A stretch of DNA of 32,899 nt from Oscillospiraceae bacterium. Its GTDB lineage: Bacteria; Bacillota; Clostridia; Oscillospirales; CAG-272. The notes beneath the pieces were generated by a model. The model was not told the DNA's origin and did not search any database. It worked only from the letters and a program-made list of their open reading frames with translations. The stretch spans positions 1 through 32,899 of the forward strand of contig SVQX01000022.1 of the NCBI GenBank assembly GCA_015065065.1, in the 5' to 3' direction. Shown here piece by piece: positions 25,838 through 32,899 of the stretch. The translations under genes were made by a program, and so were the position numbers. The first letter of the stretch is position 1; each line of letters opens with the position of its first letter.

Positions 25838-26767
25838 TTACTTATTTCCGCCTGCAAGCTTCTCGATCTCGGCAGCGAAGTCCTCTTCCTTCTTCTGGAT
25901 GCCCTCGCCCTTCTCAAAGCGGCAGATCTCAACAACTGCGATCTTTCCGCCGAGAGCCTTTGCGGTGTTCTCGATATACTTGCCTACCTTCATATCGTCT
26001 TCCTTAACGTAGCCCATATCTACAAGGCAGTTTGCCTCGTAGTACTTGCCAAGCTTACCCATTACGATACCCTCAAGTACCTTCTCGGGCTTGCCTGCCA
26101 TCTTGGGATCGTTAGCGAGCTGAGTCTTGATGATCTCCTTCTCAGCCTCGATAACGGATGCGGGAACGTTCTCGCGGGCGATATACGGTGTGGGATATGC
26201 GCCTATCTGGAGAGCGATATTCTTTGCAAACTCTGCAAAGCCGTCCTTATCGGCAACGTCGGTATCGAACTTTGCGATAACGCCTATAGAGCCTGCGCCG
26301 TGAATGTAGGTGCTGGTGATACCCTCAACTACAACGAAGCGGCGGATGCTGATCTTTTCGCCGATAACGAAGATCATTTCCTTCAGCTTCTCATCAACGG
26401 TAACGGTGCCGTCAACGTACTTACCTGCCAAAAGAGCATCAACGTCAGCGGGCTTGTTAGCGATAATGGTCTGAAGCAGAGCCTTTACGAACTCCTTGAA
26501 CTTCTCGTTCTTTGCAACGAAGTCGGTCTCGGAGTTAACCTCGATCATAGCGGTTACGTTGCCTTCCTTCATGATATCAACGATACCGTCGGCAGCGATA
26601 CGGTTTGCGATCTTGGACTGAGCCTTCAGCTCGCCCTTCTCACGCAGGATCTTAATAGCGGCCTCAACGTCTCCGTCAGCCTCAACAAGTGCCTTCTTGC
26701 ACTCCATCATACCGATACCGGTCTTTGCGCGGAGAGCGGCAACATCCTTAGCAGCAATAGTAGCCAT
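25838..26767 (-). CDS. tsf: Elongation factor Ts
   Basis: 309 residues, nucleotide exchange factor for EF-Tu. N-terminal UBA-like helix (VAALRAKTGIGMMECKKALVEADGDVEAAI) is followed by the core with VNSETDFVAKN (the conserved TDFV that inserts into EF-Tu) and a dimerization region. The C-terminus contains CRFEKGEGIQKKEEDFAAEI. ATG follows GGAGAATACGAAA, 24 bases downstream of rpsB. pyrH and frr, which often follow in Bacillota, are not next. Confidence 0.98.
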   Translation of the reverse strand: MATIAAKDVAALRAKTGIGMMECKKALVEADGDVEAAIKILREKGELKAQSKIANRIAADGIVDIMKEGNVTAMIEVNSETDFVAKNEKFKEFVKALLQTIIANKPADVDALLAGKYVDGTVTVDEKLKEMIFVIGEKISIRRFVVVEGITSTYIHGAGSIGVIAKFDTDVADKDGFAEFAKNIALQIGAYPTPYIARENVPASVIEAEKEIIKTQLANDPKMAGKPEKVLEGIVMGKLGKYYEANCLVDMGYVKEDDMKVGKYIENTAKALGGKIAVVEICRFEKGEGIQKKEEDFAAEIEKLAGGNK

Positions 26768-26791
26768 TTTCGTATTCTCCTTTGTATTTAA

Positions 26792-27532
26792 TTACTCTGC
26801 AGCAACGGTCTCGTCTGCTGCCTCGGGAGCAGTCTCCTCGGTGAGCTGCTCGCCCTGTCTGCCTTCGATGATCGCGTCAGCGATAACGGAGGAGATGAGC
26901 TTGATAGCGCGGATAGCGTCGTCGTTACCGGGGATAACGTAGTCTGCGTCATCAGGATCGCAGTTGGTATCAACGATAGCGATTACGGGGATACCCAGCT
27001 TCTTAGCCTCCAGAACAGCGATATGCTCCTTGTGGGGGTCTACGATAAAGATAGCATCGGGAAGCTTCTCCATAGTCTTGATACCGCCGAGGTTCTTTTC
27101 CAGGTCGAAGATCTCCTTCTGCTTGCCTGCAACTTCCTTCTTGGGAAGCAGCTCAAAGGTTCCGTCCTCCTGCATCTTGTTAAGAGTGTTAAGACGGTTG
27201 ATGGAACGCTTGATGGTCTTGAAGTTGGTCATCATACCGCCGGGCCAACGTACGTTTACATAGTACATGCCGCAACGGGTAGCCTCCTCCTTGATAGCCT
27301 CAGCAGCCTGCTTCTTCGTACCTACGAAGAGGAATGTGCCGCCCTCAGCGGAGAGGTCGCGAACGAAGTTGTAAGCTTCCTCAAACTTCTTAACGGTCTT
27401 CTGCAGGTCAATGATGTAGATACCGTTACGCTCGGTGAAGATGTACTCCTGCATCTTCGGGTTCCAACGTCTGGTGTGGTGTCCGAAATGAACACCTGCT
27501 TCAAGCAGCTGCTTGATGGTGATTACTGACAT
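26792..27532 (-). CDS. rpsB: 30S ribosomal protein S2
   Basis: 246 residues from ATG 27532, preceded by AAGGAGG with 8-base spacing. The track start at 27616 lies in the leader, and another ATG at 27538 is only 2 bases after GGAGG. The S2 pattern is clear: [61 protein letters not shown], and [26 protein letters not shown]. The tail is Ala/Glu-rich. It has its own promoter and a long structured leader. Confidence 0.98.
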   Translation of the reverse strand: MSVITIKQLLEAGVHFGHHTRRWNPKMQEYIFTERNGIYIIDLQKTVKKFEEAYNFVRDLSAEGGTFLFVGTKKQAAEAIKEEATRCGMYYVNVRWPGGMMTNFKTIKRSINRLNTLNKMQEDGTFELLPKKEVAGKQKEIFDLEKNLGGIKTMEKLPDAIFIVDPHKEHIAVLEAKKLGIPVIAIVDTNCDPDDADYVIPGNDDAIRAIKLISSVIADAIIEGRQGEQLTEETAPEAADETVAAE

Positions 27533-27562
27533 TTTCATGTCCTCCTTAAACGGTTTTTCCAC

Positions 27563-27630
27563 CACAGACACCGTTGCAAAATGATCTGGGCACACGCCCC
27601 GACACCGATTTTGCACTGTCCATGTCTGTG
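27563..27630 (-). ncRNA. Structured rpsB leader element (possible S2 autoregulatory RNA)
   Basis: Three nested stems in the 5' leader: CACAGACA (27563-27570)/TGTCTGTG (27623-27630); TGCAAAAT (27575-27582)/ATTTTGCA (27608-27615); GGGC (27588-27591)/GCCC (27596-27599). On the transcript, CGGTGTC occurs both inside the structure and in the 3' outer arm region, giving a possible alternative pairing for the GACA of the 5' arm. It lies 30 bases before the rpsB start. A ribosomal-protein leader is inferred. Confidence 0.6.
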
Positions 27631-27646
27631 TGTGTATTTTTATTGC

Positions 27647-27661
27647 TGTGCTTCGCGCACA
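27647..27661 (-). promoter_or_regulatory. 5'-end hairpin of the rpsB transcript
   Basis: TGTGC (27647-27651) / GCACA (27657-27661), 5-base loop TTCGC (plus strand). It falls at the predicted first bases of the transcript, so may stabilise the mRNA or form part of the leader fold. Confidence 0.5.
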
Positions 27662-27669
27662 ACAGGGGT

Positions 27670-27698
27670 ATTATACCATACCTATCAACATTTTGCAA
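27670..27698 (-). promoter_or_regulatory. Promoter of rpsB-tsf, with extended -10
   Basis: Minus strand TTGCAA (27693-27698), 17-base spacer, TATAAT (27670-27675) preceded by TGG (extended -10). An AT-rich tandem repeat lies upstream (27714-27735) where an UP element would be. Confidence 0.85.
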
Positions 27699-27713
27699 CA
27701 GATGCCCGCACTT

Positions 27714-27735
27714 TTTACAATTTATTTACAATTTA
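27714..27735. repeat. Tandem 2 x 11-bp AT-rich repeat
   Basis: TTTACAATTTA occurs twice in perfect tandem (27714-27724, 27725-27735). It covers the ylmC stop codon and extends toward the rpsB -35 box. Possible UP element for the rpsB promoter. Confidence 0.7.
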
Positions 27736-28026
27736 TTTGAACATTCTGCGTTTTCTCCTCCCCCCGCACTCGCAGGAGCAAAGCTCGTCGGCGGGCAGGC
27801 GGACGAGTATAGTATCGTCGCCGAAGCACTCCACCTTGCACCACGGGATCTTGTACTCCTTGCCCTTTCCGAAGCCGAGCCCGCCCGATTCGCCCGGGAC
27901 AATAATAGATATCAGCTTGCCGTCAGGGACGGACAGCTCAAAATCGCAGGGATAGCCGAGTCTTGCACCGTCGCAAAGATTTATTACCTCCATGGATGCA
28001 AGCTCGGATACAGTTGTACATTTCAT
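27733..28026 (-). CDS. ylmC: YlmC/YmxH family (PRC-barrel) sporulation protein
   Basis: 97 residues from ATG 28026, preceded by TTGGAGGTGCGTAT; the 28095 start in the track lacks a site. A single PRC-barrel-like domain is recognisable: SELASMEVINLCDGARLGYPCDFEL near the N-terminus (the ...VINxxDGxRLGxxxD pattern), then IPWCKVECFGDDTILV. Family members YlmC/YmxH are annotated as sporulation proteins in Bacillus; the molecular role is unknown. The tail has a Cys cluster CSCECGG and a basic end GRRKRRMFK, which might bind metal or nucleic acid. Confidence 0.85.
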   Translation of the reverse strand: MKCTTVSELASMEVINLCDGARLGYPCDFELSVPDGKLISIIVPGESGGLGFGKGKEYKIPWCKVECFGDDTILVRLPADELCSCECGGRRKRRMFK

Positions 28027-28064
28027 ATACGCACCTCCAAAATTATTTGGTACAGTATATGATT

Positions 28065-28090
28065 GCGGCGACGGAAAATTTCTCCGCCGC
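28065..28090 (-). terminator. Hairpin between the P-type ATPase homolog and ylmC
   Basis: GCGGCG (28065-28070) / CGCCGC (28085-28090) with a partly pairing interior. No T run, so it is a weak terminator or an mRNA processing or stability element. A CATATACTG-like box just downstream could be a sporulation-sigma -10, unproven. Confidence 0.45.
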
Positions 28091-28101
28091 CACATGGCAA
28101 A

Positions 28102-30843
28102 TCATTTTTCGGTTTTTCGTCTTTTTCTGATAAGTCTTAACGCAACGGCGTAAGCCAACGGTGCAGCCACCGTGGGCAACAGTGATGCGGGCGGCGTACC
28201 GCTTACGATAGCTGCCACCGCCGCGACCACTGTCAGAGCCAGCATAAGAAGCGTAAGAATAGCCGACGCACGGCTGACGGTAGTTCTGCCGCCATGTTCT
28301 CCGCGTCCCCGCCATTTGACGAGCATTGCGTAAACTGCAAGCTGAACGGCAAGCAGTGCCGCAAGAGCCGAGCCAAACAGCTCGTCCAGTGCGCCAAATC
28401 CAAAGGAAAATACGATAAGGAGTGTCAGCACGTAAGACACGAATGCAATTCCGACACACAGCAAATTATCCTTGCACAACAGCAAAATTCCCTGTACATC
28501 GTGTTTGCACAAAGAGGTATTTTTCCCCGTAGCCTCGGTATACTCTGTGGAATCCCCCGCAAGAGCGAGTGAGAGCATAGCCATAGCGTCAAATGCCATT
28601 CCAGAGAGAAGTATTCCGATTCCGCTCATAAGCGAAAGACCAAATATCATTGGCACTGCAACAAGCACGGCTCGCGCCGCCATGGCAGACACGAGATATT
28701 TGATTGAGGCGGTAAGCTTGCGGTCGCATCTTCTTGCGGAACCGTAAGCACGCGCGAGCGAAAGAAATCCTCCGCCCGTTTCGGTAGCTCTGCCGATAAT
28801 GATATCCGCACGACGTAGCATAAGGTCGCACGCTCTGCCGCCGTTTGGATGCGAGTCGGGCGATCCGCCTGCAAGAGCAGGTCTTTGAGGCATACCGACC
28901 TTAGTCCTTCTCTCATAACATTCGGGAGAGCAGGCTACCGCTACGTCGGCGCACGACATAAGTCCAAGGTCATCAAGCTCGTGAGCGATCACTGTGACAC
29001 GTCTGCCGTCACGCTTTAGTTCAAGTATGAAATTATGTATTTCATCACGGTCAACGCCCGCGAAGGCACGCACACCGCAATCTGCAAAATCCTTGATACT
29101 ATTGAATATTTTATCGTCGGTGTTCAAGGCAAGTATACATTCCTCCCTGCGTGATGCGCAAAGCAGAGGGGCGTTTTGATCAAATCCGCACTCGCGAAGC
29201 ACGCGCTGTGCCTCGAAGGATTCGGAATGCTCAAACATAAAAACGCGCACTCCCCTATCCTCAAGTGAGCGGACAGCACCGCCCGTGCGCTTGGAGGTGT
29301 GTCGGGCGTATGCCACAGCACCCTTCAGCTCATTTCCGTCGCCTCCAAGCAAAAACAGCACGCCGAGTCCCTCACGGCTTACTTGATTTACAAAGTTAAT
29401 GTAATTGCTTTTCAGCTCTCCCTCGGGCAAGGAGCGTCTTATCTCGCTGAAATTGTCAGACAGACGCAAGGTCCCCTCCTCACCGCTTTTGTACGCCACA
29501 TGAACCCCTATATCCAACGGAACGGTGCTGTCAAGTCGCAGGCTCAGGCTTTCAAGCTCCGGCTCGCCCCAAGCACAGGTAAGCTCGGACAAAAGCCTTA
29601 TTTCACTTGCCGACATATAAGTATTGAAGCGCCGGCAATTATGTGCGGCGAGATGTAATTTTTCGGCAAAATCCGAAAGGCGGGTGTCATTATCACCCTC
29701 CGACAGCACGTATCTCTCCCCGTCTATCATTATTTGCTCGGGATGCGGGATGCCGTCGTGAACGGCAGACGTACCGATAGCTATAATATCGGTAATCTTT
29801 CCAAGCGTATCAACGCAAGCGCGCGTTTTGACGATACTTGAAGTTCCCGATTCGCCAAGTCGGTAAAGTCCCGTGCGGCAGACAGTATGGCTCACACGGA
29901 CAAGAGCGATAGCTTGCACACCCATCGAAGCCGTGGCAAGTGCTACGCAAGAAAGAATTATACCAAAGAGATCGCTTTTTGAGCTAAGCGTGAGTATGCT
30001 TACAATAAGAAGCGGAATGATACTTACCGCAGACACAAGGCTGTAAACGGAGAAAAATCCGTTGACGCTTCTCACAGCCGCGCTGTCGCGGCTAAGGTGT
30101 GCCGGAAGATGCAAGGGGCGGATTCCCCCGTCCTTTGCTCCCGCGTGAGTATCAAGTCCTACCGCAGTTACCACGGCAACTCCGTAGCCACTTCTCACGA
30201 CGTCGCCCGCGTAAACCATATTATCGGGAGAATTCATCTGTCCCTTCGGAATATCATCGCCGGTTGGCTCTGCGCGCTTTGAGAGCATTACTCTCTCCCC
30301 CGTGAGGTATTCCTCCACCTCAAGCTCGGCGGCGGACAGCAGTCTTGCGTCTGCCGCGGCTATATCTCCCTCAAACAAAATGACGATATCGCCCACGACC
30401 AGCTCTTCCTCGCGGACTCGGTAAAGCTTACCCGAGCGAAGCACGCGCGGCATGGGTGCATCCTTGCGCTGAAGCTCCATATCAAAGGTCTGTGCCTTAC
30501 GTTCAAGCAGGCCGAGGACGATTCCCTCCGCTACGGCAACAAATGCGACTGCCGCGCCAAGAAAAGCCCTCTCAAACAGAATAGCCACAAGTGCTATTGC
30601 AAGTAGAAGCCACAAAAGCGGATATGAAAACATTTCGCCCATGCATACGGACGCGCTTTTTCCGTGGATAGAAAACAGTCTGCCCCCCGTGCGCCTTGAG
30701 CGTCTTGTACTCGCCTCGCGGTGAGTAAGTCCCGCCGATGCGTTTGTACCGTAAAACTCCTCCAGCTCCTCAACACTCATTCGGCAAAGCTCGGATGCGC
30801 TTATATCCACGTCGGTATATTGGGGACGCTTTTCGGTTGCCAT
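28102..30843 (-). CDS. P-type ATPase homolog lacking catalytic motifs (pseudo-ATPase)
   Basis: 913 residues with P2A (Ca2+-type) P-type ATPase layout: N-terminal cation-ATPase domain (SVEELEEFYGTN...GLTHREA), helices M1-M2 (about 70-113), actuator domain with EYLTGERV where LTGES is expected, NMVYAGDVVRSGYGVAVVTAVG, M3-M4 (about 262-318), P/N domains, and about six C-terminal helices. The phosphorylation motif DKTGT is replaced: TDIIAIGTSAV (about 351-361) aligns with TVICSDKTGTL, so the Asp becomes Ile. The TGD loop reads FEH (536-538 region), and GDGxND reads HELDDL (621-626). The PEGLP ion-binding turn in M4 is missing. The frame is uninterrupted, so this is not a decayed pseudogene. Likely non-transporting, perhaps regulatory or scaffold. 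RBS AAAGGA; downstream of a Clp ATPase. Confidence 0.82.
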   Translation of the reverse strand: MATEKRPQYTDVDISASELCRMSVEELEEFYGTNASAGLTHREASTRRSRRTGGRLFSIHGKSASVCMGEMFSYPLLWLLLAIALVAILFERAFLGAAVAFVAVAEGIVLGLLERKAQTFDMELQRKDAPMPRVLRSGKLYRVREEELVVGDIVILFEGDIAAADARLLSAAELEVEEYLTGERVMLSKRAEPTGDDIPKGQMNSPDNMVYAGDVVRSGYGVAVVTAVGLDTHAGAKDGGIRPLHLPAHLSRDSAAVRSVNGFFSVYSLVSAVSIIPLLIVSILTLSSKSDLFGIILSCVALATASMGVQAIALVRVSHTVCRTGLYRLGESGTSSIVKTRACVDTLGKITDIIAIGTSAVHDGIPHPEQIMIDGERYVLSEGDNDTRLSDFAEKLHLAAHNCRRFNTYMSASEIRLLSELTCAWGEPELESLSLRLDSTVPLDIGVHVAYKSGEEGTLRLSDNFSEIRRSLPEGELKSNYINFVNQVSREGLGVLFLLGGDGNELKGAVAYARHTSKRTGGAVRSLEDRGVRVFMFEHSESFEAQRVLRECGFDQNAPLLCASRREECILALNTDDKIFNSIKDFADCGVRAFAGVDRDEIHNFILELKRDGRRVTVIAHELDDLGLMSCADVAVACSPECYERRTKVGMPQRPALAGGSPDSHPNGGRACDLMLRRADIIIGRATETGGGFLSLARAYGSARRCDRKLTASIKYLVSAMAARAVLVAVPMIFGLSLMSGIGILLSGMAFDAMAMLSLALAGDSTEYTEATGKNTSLCKHDVQGILLLCKDNLLCVGIAFVSYVLTLLIVFSFGFGALDELFGSALAALLAVQLAVYAMLVKWRGRGEHGGRTTVSRASAILTLLMLALTVVAAVAAIVSGTPPASLLPTVAAPLAYAVALRLIRKRRKTEK

Positions 30844-30861
30844 AGACAGTCCTTTCTCAAA

Positions 30862-30888
30862 AGCCGCAAAAGAGATTCCTTTGCGGCT
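30862..30888 (-). terminator. Hairpin between the Clp ATPase and the P-type ATPase homolog
   Basis: AGCCGCAAA (30862-30870) / TTTGCGGCT (30880-30888), 9-base loop. On the minus strand it ends in TTTTGAG then the ribosome site AAAGGA of the next gene. Possibly an attenuating terminator or translational control; no separate promoter was seen between the two genes. Confidence 0.6.
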
Positions 30889-30893
30889 GATGC

Positions 30894-32899
30894 TTATTTA
30901 GTGGTTATTCGAAGTCCATCCGAGTCGGCGTCAAGCAGTATCATGCCAACACCGTTTTTGTATCCCGAAATAATTGCTTCCGCCACGGGGTCCTCCACGT
31001 TGCGCTGGATATATCTGCGCATATTGCGCGCGCCGAATTTGACGGAATAGGACTCCTCGGCAATATGCCTTGCCGCCTCGGGAGTGTATTTGAGGCTGAT
31101 CTGCTTTTCCTCAAGCGACGCCCTCAATTCGTCAAGCATTATAGACGCGATACGTGCAAAATCCTCTCTGCCAAGCGAGCGGAAGGTGATTATCTCATCC
31201 ACTCGGTTGATGAATTCGGGACGCAAAAATCCCGACAGCGCCTTCATTGTCGCGCTCTCCTCCATGGAATGGAGTCCTTCGGAGAATCCGACAACAGCCC
31301 CCGAGCGATCCGAGCCTGCATTTGTGGTCATAACGATCACGGTGTTTTCGAAGTTGACGGTCTTGCCGTGCGCGTCCGTCAATCTTCCGTCGTCGAGTAT
31401 CTGAAGCATTACGTTAAGCACGTCGGGATGTGCCTTCTCTATCTCGTCAAAAAGCACGATGGAGTAAGGACGGCGGCGTATCTTCTCGGTAAGCTGTCCC
31501 GCGTCGTCGTAGCCGACGTAGCCGGGGGGCGAGCCGATAAGTCGGGACACCGATTCGCGACTCATAAATTCCGACATATCAAGTCGCACAAGCGTTTCGG
31601 GCGAGTGGAAAAAATCTGCCGCCAGCGTTTTCACAAGCTCGGTCTTACCCACGCCCGTAGGTCCTGCGAATATAAAGGACACAGGCTTTTTCTTATAGCT
31701 CACACCTGCGCGGTTGCGCTTGATGGCTCTTGCGACGGCACTCACCGCCTCGTCCTGACCGACGATACGGCGCTTGATACGCTCCTCCAGCTTATCCACC
31801 TGCTCAAACTCATTCTCGGTCACGGTGGTGGCGGGAACACCCGTCCACACCTCTATCACAAGGGCAAGCTCGTCAGCGGTAAGAGTGATGCCGTTACATT
31901 CGGGCTCTATCTCGCCAAGGCGGGCTGACAGCTTCAGCTCCTCTGCCTTGATGGAGGCAAGCTCCTCGTATTTTCTGCGGTCGTCCGCCTCTGCACTCTC
32001 CGCGCTCTCGATAGCCTCTCTTTGCTCCTTGAGGCGAAGCAGCTTGTCGCGTATTTCATAGGATTCGTTAAGCGTTGCGTTTGACAGTGACGCATGTGAC
32101 GCCGCCTCGTCAAGCAGGTCTATCGCCTTGTCCGGCAGATATCTGTCGGTAATGTATCTCTCCGACATGATGACAGCGCGGCGCAACAGCTCCTCGGGAA
32201 TGGATACCGCGTGGAATTCCTCGTAATAATGCTTGATGCCTTTGAGCATTTCCACGGTTTCCTCAAGGGACGGCTCAAGCACCGTAACAGGCTGGAAGCG
32301 TCGCTCAAGTGCCGTATCCTTTTCGATATATTTACGGTATTCCGTCAGGGTAGTCGCGCCGATTATCTGTACCTCGCCGCGAGAGAGTGCGGGCTTCAAG
32401 ATATTCGCCGCGTTAACACTTCCCTCCGAATCTCCCGTTCCGACGATATTATGCACCTCGTCGATAACCAGAATGACGTTTCCCTCAGACTGCACCTCTG
32501 ACAGCAATCCAAGTATACGCGACTCAAACTGTCCTCTGAACTGCGTACCCGCAACGAGTGCCGTCAGATCAACGAGATATACCTCTTTATTTTTCAGCTT
32601 GTACGGCACGTTGCCGTCAGCGATTAGCATAGCAAGAGCCTCCGCGATAGCCGTTTTGCCGACTCCGGGCTCGCCGATAAGACAGGGATTATTCTTTTGG
32701 CGGCGGCAGAGTATCTGTACGACTCTTGCAAGCTCGCGGTCGCGACCTACTATTCTGTCAAGGCGACCGTCACGCGCCATTTGCGTAAGGCAACGGCAAT
32801 AGGTGGTAAGATATTTCAGCTTTTTCTCCTTGCCCTTTGCTCCCTTTTTAGCGCCGCCCTTATTGTTCATACCCTCAAAGGGTACGACATTAGCGCCCA
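30894..32899 (-). CDS. clpC: ClpC-type AAA+ unfoldase (5' end outside window)
   Basis: The frame continues upstream of the ATG at 32870 to the window edge (reading GANVVPFEG then MNNKGG) and that ATG has no spaced ribosome site, so the N-terminus is missing. Visible: D1 with Walker A GEPGVGKTA and Walker B VILVIDEVHN; a short middle region (about 60 residues, charged) of ClpC size, not the long ClpB M-domain; D2 with GPTGVGKTEL and FDEIEKAHPDV; and the C-terminal domain. VGF in the AVVGFSEG loop matches the (L/I/V)G(F/L) ClpP-docking tripeptide, so it probably feeds ClpP. ClpC works with ClpP and adaptors in protein quality control. mcsA/mcsB/ctsR are not visible here. Confidence 0.88.
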   Translation of the reverse strand, partial: GANVVPFEGMNNKGGAKKGAKGKEKKLKYLTTYCRCLTQMARDGRLDRIVGRDRELARVVQILCRRQKNNPCLIGEPGVGKTAIAEALAMLIADGNVPYKLKNKEVYLVDLTALVAGTQFRGQFESRILGLLSEVQSEGNVILVIDEVHNIVGTGDSEGSVNAANILKPALSRGEVQIIGATTLTEYRKYIEKDTALERRFQPVTVLEPSLEETVEMLKGIKHYYEEFHAVSIPEELLRRAVIMSERYITDRYLPDKAIDLLDEAASHASLSNATLNESYEIRDKLLRLKEQREAIESAESAEADDRRKYEELASIKAEELKLSARLGEIEPECNGITLTADELALVIEVWTGVPATTVTENEFEQVDKLEERIKRRIVGQDEAVSAVARAIKRNRAGVSYKKKPVSFIFAGPTGVGKTELVKTLAADFFHSPETLVRLDMSEFMSRESVSRLIGSPPGYVGYDDAGQLTEKIRRRPYSIVLFDEIEKAHPDVLNVMLQILDDGRLTDAHGKTVNFENTVIVMTTNAGSDRSGAVVGFSEGLHSMEESATMKALSGFLRPEFINRVDEIITFRSLGREDFARIASIMLDELRASLEEKQISLKYTPEAARHIAEESYSVKFGARNMRRYIQRNVEDPVAEAIISGYKNGVGMILLDADSDGLRITTK

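Noticed and set aside
25754-26791. 345-residue plus-strand ORF
   Set aside because: Antisense to tsf almost exactly; Leu/Asp-rich translation typical of a shadow of a highly biased gene.
28102-30843. Calling the P-type ATPase homolog a pseudogene
   Set aside because: The frame has no stop or frameshift in 913 codons, has a good ribosome site, and retains fold landmarks; loss is confined to catalytic motifs.

Overview
The window is a piece of a Bacillota chromosome, most likely from a spore-forming Clostridia lineage. The evidence is a DnaD-type replication protein next to a DnaC/DnaI helicase loader and Rex, a nusB-xseA-xseB-ispA-tlyA-nadK-argR-recN operon, the sporulation-linked genes cwlD and ylmC/ymxH, strong GGAGG ribosome binding sites and consensus sigma-A promoters. 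No genus can be named from sequence alone. Nearly all of the window is ordinary core chromosome, tightly packed in short operons. No tRNA, rRNA, CRISPR array or IS element was seen.

Layout. (a) 1-742: the C-terminal part of a large serine recombinase cut by the left edge, the end of an integrated mobile element. (b) 848-6166, minus strand: flippase, tsaD, rex, dnaD-like, dnaC, read from a clear promoter at 6223-6251. (c) 6295-8829, minus: argS and yebC, with promoter and terminator. (d) 8952-17261, minus: a ten-gene operon nusB, M22 paralog, xseA, xseB, ispA, PAP2-like, tlyA, nadK, argR, recN, from a consensus promoter at 17319-17347. Most junctions overlap or are a few bases apart. dxs, which often sits in this operon in clostridia, is absent. 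(e) 17262-17672: a 411-base divergent intergenic region with two strong promoters and short repeats. (f) 17673-20395, plus: two coupled CNNM/CorC-type membrane proteins with CBS domains, closed by a bidirectional terminator. (g) 20455-21921, minus: guaB. (h) 22141-25243, plus: cwlD, then a DUF1538 membrane protein with an internal duplication, followed by a tandem PII-like protein. (i) 25299-27532, minus: rpsB, tsf, tadA, with a long structured leader before rpsB. (j) 27733-32899, minus: a Clp ATPase running off the right edge, a large P-type ATPase homolog that has lost its catalytic motifs, and ylmC.

How they fit together. Groups b-d are mostly housekeeping: replication initiation, redox sensing, tRNA modification and charging, DNA repair, isoprenoid chain synthesis, NADP synthesis and arginine control. 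The parts most likely to hold undescribed biology are the DUF1538/PII-like pair (a probable transporter with its own signalling protein), the apparently dead P-type ATPase encoded beside a Clp unfoldase, the second Kae1-fold (M22) protein inside the nusB operon, and the rpsB leader RNA. Several ORF-track starts were moved to internal codons on ribosome-binding-site grounds; the reasons are in each entry.
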